This document shows positions 1 to 5,585 of a stretch of 6,608 bases of DNA, in pieces (positions within the stretch are counted from its first letter, which is position 1; each line of letters begins with the position of its first letter). Below the pieces are notes generated by a model. It did not search any database. It saw only the letters and a program-made list of their open reading frames with translations, and had not been told where the DNA came from. The DNA is from Pseudomonas fluorescens (GTDB lineage: Bacteria; Pseudomonadota; Alphaproteobacteria; UBA2136; UBA6156): the NCBI GenBank assembly GCA_003241595.1, contig QFOU01000070.1:1-6608 (forward strand). The letters are read 5' to 3'. The position numbers and the translations under genes are program-made.

Positions 1-1340
1 AAACCATCCTGGTTCACACCACCGGTGTTATAGGCGGCGGCCAGCTGGGTCATACCGTCGGTACCAATACCGTCCAGACGCTTGGCCTTGTTGGCAACGG
101 TAAAGCTGTCGCGGATCACGGCGGCCGGACCGGCAGCCGGTTGTTCGTCAAAGTTGTCCGATACGGTCACACGTACACCGGCGGTCGCAAAGTACAGCTC
201 ACGGGTTCCGGTGGAGGCCACTTGAGCCGCCGGAATGGTGTCCAGAACCGTACCCGGCAGGGCGGCACCGTCGATCAGGGCAAGGTCACCGTTGGCTTGT
301 ACCGCGATGGAGTAGGTGTTGGTGGTGCTCAAGGTGCCGGTTTCCACCGAGGCCGCCAGCACACCACTGGTGTTCTGGTTGGCAACGGTTGTAACCTGAC
401 CACCGGTGAACTGACCGAAGTTCATGGTAATGTCACTGGCGTCCACACCGTTAGCCCACTGGATGCGGACACCGGTACCGCCGGTCGCGTCGGTATCGCT
501 GGTCGCACTCTTCAGCGAACCACCGTTGGTGTTGAACACGAGCGTACCACCACCCACTTTCACACGGGTACCGTCAGAGCTGACGGCCAGACCGGTACCG
601 GCCTGAATGTCGGTGGAGTCGGCGACCAGCTGCCAGTCCCAGGTGTTGGCGGCGCGCTTGGTGAAGTGAATGGTCATGTCACGGGCCCCACCCTGGGCGT
701 CATAGACACGCACATCCGCAACGTAGTCCGCAAGGGTCGGGTCATTGATGGTCGACTGCAGCACCTGCGCGATGGTCTGGGCACCCAGGTTGGCGTAAAT
801 GTCGTTGACGGTTTCAGTGTTGTTCAGGTTGGCCTTGATCGAGAAGTTCTGGGTTTCCTTGGCCGAAACACCCACACTTTGCAATTCGATCGCGGTCGGT
901 TCCTGAATGTTGATGATGCTGCCATCACTCTCGGTGCGCCAGCCCTGCAGGTAGAAACCATCGGGGTTCACAAGGTAACCTTCCTTGTCTTCGCTAAAGC
1001 TACCGGCACGGGTGTAGTAGGTCGAGGTCTGGGTAGTGTTCACTTTGCTGTCGGCCACCACAAAGAAACCATTGCCCGAAATCGCGAGGTCGGTCTTGCT
1101 GGTGCTGGTAATAAAACTACCCTGGGTGTTCTGCGAACGTGCCACAGCAGTCCCTACACCACCCGAGTTATAGGCCGTGCCCGAGGCACCGCTGTTGGTC
1201 ACCATCTGGGAGAACAGCGTACGGCTGGCCTTGTACCCAATGGTGTTGGTGTTCGCAAGGTTGTCGGAAATCACACTGATGGCTTGGCCTTGTGCGCCGA
1301 TACCACTCACACTTGCGGTCATGGCTCCAAACAGACTCAT
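1..1340 (-). CDS. flgE: Flagellar hook protein FlgE, C-terminus cut off by the window edge
   Basis: FlgE polymerises outside the cell into the hook, the universal joint between rod and filament. The reverse strand reads open for 446 codons from ATG at 1340 to the left edge with no stop. The N-terminus (MSLFGAMTASVSGIGAQGQA) and NLANTNTIGYKAS at residues 27-39 are the rod/hook family signature. GNGFFVV (89-95) and YYTRAGSFSEDKEGYLVNPDG (108-128) are the conserved D1 start. The Thr/Gly/Asn-rich middle is the variable surface domain. The visible part ends at a TQLAAAYNTGGVNQDGF stretch, which in FlgE begins the conserved C-terminal section, so I estimate roughly 100-130 residues are missing. A strong GAAAGGA ribosome site (1348-1354) lies 7 bases before the ATG and fixes the start. 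It follows flgD by 65 bases and is probably co-transcribed, as the third gene of the leftward unit visible here. Confidence 0.95.
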   Translation of the reverse strand, partial: MSLFGAMTASVSGIGAQGQAISVISDNLANTNTIGYKASRTLFSQMVTNSGASGTAYNSGGVGTAVARSQNTQGSFITSTSKTDLAISGNGFFVVADSKVNTTQTSTYYTRAGSFSEDKEGYLVNPDGFYLQGWRTESDGSIINIQEPTAIELQSVGVSAKETQNFSIKANLNNTETVNDIYANLGAQTIAQVLQSTINDPTLADYVADVRVYDAQGGARDMTIHFTKRAANTWDWQLVADSTDIQAGTGLAVSSDGTRVKVGGGTLVFNTNGGSLKSATSDTDATGGTGVRIQWANGVDASDITMNFGQFTGGQVTTVANQNTSGVLAASVETGTLSTTNTYSIAVQANGDLALIDGAALPGTVLDTIPAAQVASTGTRELYFATAGVRVTVSDNFDEQPAAGPAAVIRDSFTVANKAKRLDGIGTDGMTQLAAAYNTGGVNQDG

Positions 1341-1405
1341 TTTAGTATCCTTTCAGTTAAAAGAGGTTAAGGGTTAATTAGGCTTGTTGTTATGTCTCGG
1401 AAATC

Positions 1406-2080
1406 TTAGATCGAGGTCACCGCGAGGATGTCCCCCAGCGCCACGGTACGCCCATCACCCATGATGATGTTAGCCGTGCCATTTTCAGTGATTACACTCG
1501 CGACGCGTCCATAGGTTAGTACGGTGCTCGGCAAGGTCTTGCCTTCCGCATCAATGGCCTTCACTTTCACAGTATAATTACCTTCAGCGAGCTGCTCACC
1601 GGCATCGTTCTTACCGTCCCAGGTCACAATATGGTTGCCTTCACTGGTATCGCCTTTGGTGGTACGCACAAGCTTGCCGTCTTTGTCATACACATTCACT
1701 TCAACTGCGGCGGCAGCGGTCGTCAGTTTATAGGCAAACTCACCGCCCCCTTCCTTACCAATGGCCATGGTATCACCAGGAGCCAGCGCCACTTTACCGA
1801 TGTAACTCACCGCCAGGGTCTGCTGACCGTAGTCGCGCTGCTCCAGCAGTTTGGAGAGGTAGTTATTGCTATTGATCTGTTGCTCAAGGCTCGAGAACTG
1901 AGCGATCTGGCCGGTAAACTCAGTACCATCCAGCGGGTTCAGCGGGTCTTGGTTCTTCAACTGAGCCACCAGCAATTTCAAGAAGGTGTTGAAGTCAACG
2001 GTACTCAAACCGTTGCCAGCCGCACCGGTCAGCGCACCGGTCGCGTTACTGGTCGAATTGGTAGCAGAAGTGGTTGTCAT
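1406..2080 (-). CDS. flgD: Hook cap / hook assembly scaffold protein FlgD
   Basis: FlgD is exported and caps the growing hook, allowing FlgE subunits to assemble, and is later replaced by hook-associated proteins. The product is 224 residues, usual for the family. After a Ser/Thr/Asn/Ala-rich export tail (1-25) comes the diagnostic N-terminal domain: FLKLLVAQLKNQDPLNPLD (33-51), then TGQIAQFSSLEQ (56-67). Residues about 125-178 are a FlgD Ig-like (FlgD_ig type) domain, with VNVYDKDGKLVRT and WDGKNDAGEQLAEGNYTVKV (154-173). This is inserted in a Tudor-like barrel whose last strands (GTANIIMGDGRTVALGDILAV) close the protein. An AAGGA ribosome site (2090-2094) lies 9 bases before the ATG. Only 26 bases separate it from the fliK stop, so it is in one transcription unit with fliK. 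Nothing in it looks broken. Confidence 0.96.
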   Translation of the reverse strand: MTTTSATNSTSNATGALTGAAGNGLSTVDFNTFLKLLVAQLKNQDPLNPLDGTEFTGQIAQFSSLEQQINSNNYLSKLLEQRDYGQQTLAVSYIGKVALAPGDTMAIGKEGGGEFAYKLTTAAAAVEVNVYDKDGKLVRTTKGDTSEGNHIVTWDGKNDAGEQLAEGNYTVKVKAIDAEGKTLPSTVLTYGRVASVITENGTANIIMGDGRTVALGDILAVTSI

Positions 2081-2106
2081 AATTTTCTGTCCTTGATTCG
2101 CGCAGG

Positions 2107-3780
2107 TTAAACATTCACATCAAGCATGCGGTCGGGAGAAACCCACGCCGCAAGGTTACCGGCCAGGGGCTGGCTTTCGGCCATATCACCCTCAACACCG
2201 GCTACCGCACCGCCACGACCCTGACCGCCAGCGGTGCCAGCCTGGGCATGCTGCCCCTGCTGACCTTGGCCGCCCTGGCCTTGGTGGTTTTGGTTACTTA
2301 ACATCACGTCAATTCCTTGTTCGCTTACTTTCAAACCGGCGTCGGCCAGTCCATGTCTCAGAGTATGCAACTCGCGTGCCAACTGCTCCATAACCACCGG
2401 ATCACTGGCCGAAATCGAACCATGCACCTTACCCTCGACAACGTTCAGCTCCACCGTGATCTGCCCCAACTCAACGGGGTTCAACTGCAAGCGCACGGTA
2501 CCCCCACCCTGTTCGGCCAGCGGCTGGATCTGCACGGCCACCTGCTTGGCCACATGCGCGTTGTCCAACAGAGCCTGAACATGCGCGATCCGCTCGGCAC
2601 TGGCAAAACTGGGGGTTGCCGGAACCGTCGGCGCCGCACTGGCCGCAGCGGCCTCCGCACGCGCGGTGGTGGGTATCATGTCACGTACGGTCTCGGGCGC
2701 CACGTCCTTCACATCGGTCAGAGGTTTGAGAGCCTGAACGGTCTCCACACCATCCTTATCCGCCTGCAAACGGTAATACGCTTCACCCTCAGGAACTTTC
2801 ACTACCTGAGACATCTCTACCTTCGTCACCTGTACCGGTGCGGCTGCAATAGCCTGAGGAGCCGCAGCAGCTGTCGGCACAGTCGGAACCTCCTTCGCCG
2901 CAACCTTGGCCACATCCGGCAATTCCATCCCGATCTGCGCCTCGGTATTATCGCGCGCCACCGCCACCACAAAGGTCTTGGTCTCGGCACCTTTGGCAGA
3001 ATCCTCGGTTTTAGCCGGAGCTACCGCTTCACCCAGCCCCAACATGTCACGCGCCACATCACCGGCACCACGCCATGCGGTGGCGGGGAAGCTGGTCACG
3101 GTCAACGTCTGGCTGGCCGCCGTGATCTGCACGCTGATGGGCTGTTCATCGGTATTCGTAGCTACATCGGCAGGCGCTTGGTTCTGCGCCATCACGGTCA
3201 GCATCATCGCCACTAAACTACCCGCGGTCTCTTCATCAATCTTGTCGTGATTTTGCTCCAGCAACTTCAACATGGTCTGGATGCGCTCGGCCACACCCAA
3301 CGCCTCTTCTTCACTCAAACCCAATTTGGTCAGCGCACCGGCCAACTCCTCCGCATCACCGGCGGTATCCAGCTTCAGGCCACCTTCCAGCATCAGCTTC
3401 TGGTAAACGTCTTTCAGCTTGGCCACAAAATCCAAGACGGTCTGCGCGTCACCGGTCACGGTGAGGGCCGGAGCACCCTCTTCGAGCTGTACCTCTTCCT
3501 GCACAGCTCCCTGAGACGCCAGAAACGCACTCACATCAAACGTCGGTACATCCGCACCCACCGTCGTCGTAAGGGCATCCGGCGCTACGGCCGCGGTACC
3601 CCCCATCCGCACCATCACCATACCGTCCATAGAGGTCGAAGAGGTCGCATCCGCGCCCCCCATCAATGCGGCAAACAGGCCACCCAGGCCTGCTTCAGGA
3701 ATACCACCGGTCAATCCGCTCGCCGCGCCGCCCATGCCACTTATCGGGGCGCCAATAAAAGCGGTCGTGGAATTTGTCAT
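2107..3780 (-). CDS. fliK: Flagellar hook-length control protein FliK
   Basis: FliK is secreted during hook growth, measures hook length and, through its C-terminal domain, acts on FlhB to switch export from hook to filament subunits. The product is 557 residues. The Flg_hook domain occupies about residues 400-496, with the hallmark LQLNPVELGQ at 431-440 followed by ITVELNVVEGKV, and a helical ARELHTLRHGLADAGLKV stretch. Upstream are a Gly-rich N-terminus, a helical acidic block (about 110-200) and a long Ala/Val/Pro/Thr-rich linker, as expected of the ruler region. After the switch domain there is a 61-residue tail beginning with a Gln/Gly/His-rich low-complexity run (about 497-524). Start at 3780: ACAGGA (3791-3796) lies 10 bases upstream. 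It is the first gene of the leftward unit, probably expressed from the sigma-54 promoter at 3882-3897. The N-terminal two thirds is assigned only by context. Confidence 0.93.
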   Translation of the reverse strand: MTNSTTAFIGAPISGMGGAASGLTGGIPEAGLGGLFAALMGGADATSSTSMDGMVMVRMGGTAAVAPDALTTTVGADVPTFDVSAFLASQGAVQEEVQLEEGAPALTVTGDAQTVLDFVAKLKDVYQKLMLEGGLKLDTAGDAEELAGALTKLGLSEEEALGVAERIQTMLKLLEQNHDKIDEETAGSLVAMMLTVMAQNQAPADVATNTDEQPISVQITAASQTLTVTSFPATAWRGAGDVARDMLGLGEAVAPAKTEDSAKGAETKTFVVAVARDNTEAQIGMELPDVAKVAAKEVPTVPTAAAAPQAIAAAPVQVTKVEMSQVVKVPEGEAYYRLQADKDGVETVQALKPLTDVKDVAPETVRDMIPTTARAEAAAASAAPTVPATPSFASAERIAHVQALLDNAHVAKQVAVQIQPLAEQGGGTVRLQLNPVELGQITVELNVVEGKVHGSISASDPVVMEQLARELHTLRHGLADAGLKVSEQGIDVMLSNQNHQGQGGQGQQGQHAQAGTAGGQGRGGAVAGVEGDMAESQPLAGNLAAWVSPDRMLDVNV

Positions 3781-3801
3781 GGTGTACGCATCCTGTCTGG
3801 T

Positions 3802-3816
3802 TTAAGCTCTAGTTAA
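3802..3816. promoter_or_regulatory. Candidate CtrA-binding box (TTAA-N7-TTAA)
   Basis: Seen: TTAA at 3802-3805 and TTAA at 3813-3816, separated by exactly 7 bases, flanked by T and A so that the arms extend to TTTAA/TTAAA. Known: CtrA, the alphaproteobacterial cell-cycle regulator, binds TTAA-N7-TTAA and in Caulobacter activates early (class II) flagellar promoters from a site overlapping the -35 region. Inferred: it drives the rightward unit ending in fliP. A possible -10 is GATAAC (3822-3827), giving a start near 3834 and a leader of about 58 bases. The gap between box and this -10 is shorter than I would expect, so the exact start is uncertain. The box also lies inside the predicted fliK leader. 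Confidence 0.6.
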
Positions 3817-3828
3817 ATCTCGATAACA

Positions 3829-3866
3829 GTGCAGCCGGGTGGAAAGGGAGAGAGAGCCAGCTGCAC
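3829..3866. repeat. Inverted repeat in the divergent intergenic region
   Basis: GTGCAGC (3829-3835) is exactly complementary to GCTGCAC (3860-3866), giving 7-bp arms around a 24-base spacer that holds a purine run (3841-3856). It lies between the CtrA-type box and the ribosome site of the FlhB-like gene, in the region predicted to be transcribed from both directions. It could be a leader hairpin or a protein-binding site. It could also be chance: the arms are short and the loop is long. Confidence 0.35.
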
Positions 3867-3881
3867 CGTCGCAATAAGGAA

Positions 3882-3897
3882 TGCAAGCACCATGCCA
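3882..3897 (-). promoter_or_regulatory. Sigma-54 (-24/-12) promoter for fliK-flgD-flgE
   Basis: On the minus strand this reads TGGCATGGTGCTTGCA. The RpoN consensus is TGGCACG-N4-TTGCA, so only one base of the core differs (C to T). The invariant GG (3896-3895) and GC (3884-3883) are separated by exactly 10 bases, as required. The predicted start is about 12 bases beyond the GC, near 3871, giving a fliK leader of roughly 90 bases. Known: hook-class operons in Caulobacter and relatives are sigma-54 dependent, with FlbD as activator. I did not identify an upstream activator site; it would be expected inside the FlhB-like gene. The motif includes the ATG (3892-3894) of that oppositely oriented gene. 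Confidence 0.78.
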
Positions 3898-4176
3898 ACC
3901 AATACGCCCCCACCTCCCACTAAGGCCGCGGCCCTCCAGTACGACAAGGAAACCTCGGCCGCACCAAAACTGACCGCGAAGGGCAAGGGACTGGTCGCGG
4001 AAAAGATCATCGCCCTCGCCGAAGAGAACAAGATCCCCCTCTACCGCGACCCGGACCTCATCGAGATCCTCGAAAAAACCGAGATCGACACCGAAATTCC
4101 GCTGGAGGTGTATGCCGTGGTAGCCGAAATCTTTGCCTTCATTTATAAGGTCAACCAACAGAAGAAAGGCCTGTAG
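3892..4176 (+). CDS. Stand-alone FlhB C-terminal-domain paralogue (FlhX/YlqH-like export switch protein)
   Basis: The 94-residue product matches only the cytoplasmic switch domain of FlhB/YscU after its autocleavage site. KAAALQYD (11-18) corresponds to the strand that follows NPTH in FlhB. APKLTAKGKGLVAEKI (24-39), AEENKIPLYRDPDLIEIL (43-60) and EIPLEVYAVVAEIFAFIY (68-85) are the remaining family blocks. The membrane domain and the NPTH motif are absent, so it cannot self-cleave and is probably cytoplasmic. Known relatives are Helicobacter pylori FlhX (HP1575), which can stand in for the FlhB C-terminal domain, and Bacillus YlqH beside the FliK-like YlqG. ATG 3892 is preferred (TAAGGA at 3875-3880, 11 bases away). 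A GTG at 3829 in the same frame lacks a ribosome site and would lie in the promoter region. It is divergent from fliK and joined to the next gene without a gap. The family is sure; the role is inferred. Confidence 0.87.
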   Translation: MPTNTPPPPTKAAALQYDKETSAAPKLTAKGKGLVAEKIIALAEENKIPLYRDPDLIEILEKTEIDTEIPLEVYAVVAEIFAFIYKVNQQKKGL

Positions 4177-4437
4177 ATGTCCACCCTCCTCACCTCGCTG
4201 CTCGATATTCTCGAAAATGCCGACAATCCCGGCTTCCAACAAGCGGTGGACCGCCTCCCCGAAGCGATCGACAGCCTCGATCTCACAACACTACCTGCCG
4301 ACCAGCGCACCGCCCTGCTGGCCCGTCTCGAGCACGTCATCGGCAACCTCCAAACCCAAAAGAATCTCACCGCCGAACAACTCGGCAACCTGCGCAATCG
4401 CGGCCGCGCCCTCCAGTCCTACACCAATCGCGGTTAA
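4177..4437 (+). CDS. Small helical protein of unknown function in the fliOP operon
   Basis: I do not recognise this 86-residue protein. Its ATG follows the stop of the FlhB-like gene with no intervening base, and GAAGAAAGG (4161-4169) lies 7 bases upstream, so it is clearly a translated operon member. It appears all-helical: likely helices are about 2-14 (TLLTSLLDILENA), 17-33, 41-60 (ADQRTALLARLEHVIGNLQT) and 64-81 (AEQLGNLRNRGRALQSYT). It has no cysteine, no signal peptide and no membrane segment, so it should be cytoplasmic. Size, helical content and position between a switch-domain protein and gate genes would suit a small export chaperone or regulator of the FlgN/FliT kind, but I see no motif that proves this. 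The stop lies 10 bases before fliO. Confidence 0.82.
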   Translation: MSTLLTSLLDILENADNPGFQQAVDRLPEAIDSLDLTTLPADQRTALLARLEHVIGNLQTQKNLTAEQLGNLRNRGRALQSYTNRG

Positions 4438-4447
4438 GTCATAAGTT

Positions 4448-4744
4448 ATGGACAGCCTCCTCTTCCTGCGCGCCTTCGTCAGCCTCTGCGTCACGCTGGG
4501 CCTCATCGTCCTGCTCGGCTGGGCGTGGAAACGCTACGGCCAACCGTTCAGCCACAAGATGGGCCTGTCCGAAACCGCACCGGCACGCCGCCTCAACGTG
4601 ATCGAAAGCCGCCGCCTCAACCCCACCACCACTCTGTATCTGGTGAACGAAGGCGATGCCGAACACCTCATCGCGACCACCGCTGCCCAAACCACACTCA
4701 TCTCCACCCGCAAACTGGCAAAACCGGCTAAGCTCAAATCATGA
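4448..4744 (+). CDS. fliO: Flagellar export gate assembly protein FliO
   Basis: FliO is a small inner-membrane protein that helps FliP assemble into the flagellar type III export gate. The product is 98 residues, short but normal for the family. One membrane helix spans about residues 3-26 (LLFLRAFVSLCVTLGLIVLL), followed by a basic WKRYG. The cytoplasmic part has the FliO pattern: RRLNVIESRRLNPTTTLYLV (47-66), then the NEGDAEHLIATTAAQTTLI strand pairs, then a Lys-rich tail. Only a weak ribosome site (TAAG, 4441 region) precedes the ATG, so it probably depends on translation from the gene 10 bases upstream. Its stop overlaps the fliP start by four bases (ATGA at 4741-4744), a classic coupled pair. 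Confidence 0.9.
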   Translation: MDSLLFLRAFVSLCVTLGLIVLLGWAWKRYGQPFSHKMGLSETAPARRLNVIESRRLNPTTTLYLVNEGDAEHLIATTAAQTTLISTRKLAKPAKLKS

Positions 4745-5517
4745 ATGCACGTACCCTCGCTCTCGTAGCCGCCATGCTGGCACTGCCCGCCTTGGCCCTG
4801 GCGCAATCCGCTGGCCCGCTCAACGTCAATGTCGGGTCGGATATGCTCAGCCCGCAACGCATGTTCCAGGTCATCGCGCTGGTCACGGTTCTGTCGGTCG
4901 CCCCCAGCCTGCTGCTGATGGTCACCAGCTTTACCCGCCTCATCATCGTGTTCGGATTCCTGCGTAGCGCCCTCGGCCTGCAAAGCAGCCCGCCCAACGC
5001 CGTTCTTGTCGGCCTCGCCCTCTTCCTCACTAGCTTCATCATGGCCCCCACCTTCAAGCTGGCGTGGGACAACGGCATCTCGCCCTACATGAACGAACAA
5101 ATTAACGAAGAACAGGCCTACCAACGCACCACCCAACCGTTCGCCCGCTTCATGCTCGCCAACATCCGCGAAAGCGATCTGTCCCTCTTCCTGGGCTACC
5201 TTCCCGAAGCCACCCAAAAAACGGTCGTACTGCCCGCACCGGATGTTAAACCGGAACAGATCTCGGTGCCCATGCAGGCTCTCGTTCCCGCCTTCATGAT
5301 CTCCGAACTCCGCCGCGCGTTCGAGATCGGCTTCCTGGTCTTCCTGCCCTTCCTTGTTATCGACCTCGCGGTCGCCAGCATCCTCATGTCGATGGGGATG
5401 ATGATGCTCCCCCCCGTCACGGTCTCCCTCCCCTTCAAGATCATTTTCTTCGTACTGGTCGATGGCTGGCACCTGCTCACCTCCAGCCTCATTCAATCCT
5501 TCCAACCCCCGCTCTAA
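4741..5517 (+). CDS. fliP: Flagellar type III export gate protein FliP
   Basis: FliP forms, with FliQ and FliR, the helical pore of the flagellar export gate in the inner membrane. The product is 258 residues, typical length. A cleavable signal peptide is visible at 1-21 (ALA before Q22), as known for FliP. MLSPQRMFQVIALVTVLSVA starts the first membrane segment. SFTRLIIVFGFLRSALGLQS (63-82) with PPNAVLVGLALFLTSFIMAP is the family signature, and the periplasmic loop contains QPFARFML and ESDLSLF. VPAFMISELRRAFEIGFLVF (182-201), FLVIDLAVASILMSMGMMMLPP and LPFKIIFFVLVDGWHLL complete the fold. Its start overlaps fliO and has no clear ribosome site, implying translational coupling. fliQ and fliR do not follow; a terminator does, so the rest of the gate must be encoded elsewhere. 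Confidence 0.98.
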   Translation: MNARTLALVAAMLALPALALAQSAGPLNVNVGSDMLSPQRMFQVIALVTVLSVAPSLLLMVTSFTRLIIVFGFLRSALGLQSSPPNAVLVGLALFLTSFIMAPTFKLAWDNGISPYMNEQINEEQAYQRTTQPFARFMLANIRESDLSLFLGYLPEATQKTVVLPAPDVKPEQISVPMQALVPAFMISELRRAFEIGFLVFLPFLVIDLAVASILMSMGMMMLPPVTVSLPFKIIFFVLVDGWHLLTSSLIQSFQPPL

Positions 5518-5558
5518 AGCGCAATTTCACCGCTCACTTTTTTCAACAAAAACTCAAT

Positions 5559-5585
5559 AAAAATGGGCCCTCTGGCCCATTTTTT
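5559..5585. terminator. Bidirectional intrinsic terminator between fliP and the TPR gene
   Basis: A perfect 11-bp stem: AAAAATGGGCC (5559-5569) pairs with GGCCCATTTTT (5574-5584) around a CTCT loop. The A and T ends give a U-tract to transcripts from either side, so it can end the fliP transcript and the converging TPR transcript. It begins 41 bases after the fliP stop and overlaps the stop codon (5584-5586) of the TPR gene. Confidence 0.92.

Noticed and set aside
141..1370. 409-codon open frame on the plus strand opposite flgE
   Set aside because: Gly/Thr/Val/His-rich shadow of flgE's codon pattern. It resembles no protein family, and flgE on the other strand is unmistakable with a strong ribosome site.
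2317..3216. 299-codon plus-strand open frame opposite fliK, and smaller ones at 2906-3250 and 3247-3816
   Set aside because: Arg/His/Leu/Gly-rich translations typical of antisense frames in GC-rich genes; FliK's Flg_hook motif proves the minus-strand reading.
3802..3826. Sigma-28 promoter reading of the same region (CTCGATAA as a GCCGATAA-like -10)
   Set aside because: Two mismatches in the -10 and no good TAAA element at the proper distance. The CtrA box explains the sequence better, and fliP is not a late-class gene.
3881..3883. ATG at 3881 as a start or leader peptide
   Set aside because: It directly abuts the AAGGA ribosome site, leaving no spacer, and its frame is not that of the FlhB-like protein.
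3829..3891. Upstream GTG start (3829) for the FlhB-like gene, adding 21 residues
   Set aside because: No ribosome site precedes it. The extra residues are not FlhB-like, do not restore NPTH, and would lie at or before the likely transcription start.
3802..4242. 146-codon minus-strand open frame running across the divergent intergenic region
   Set aside because: It would cover both promoters and the FlhB-like gene. Its C-terminal part is antisense of intergenic DNA and it matches nothing recognised.
4534..5505. 323-codon minus-strand open frame opposite fliO and fliP
   Set aside because: Asp/Glu/Gly/His-rich low-complexity shadow; FliP motifs and membrane segments on the plus strand are decisive.
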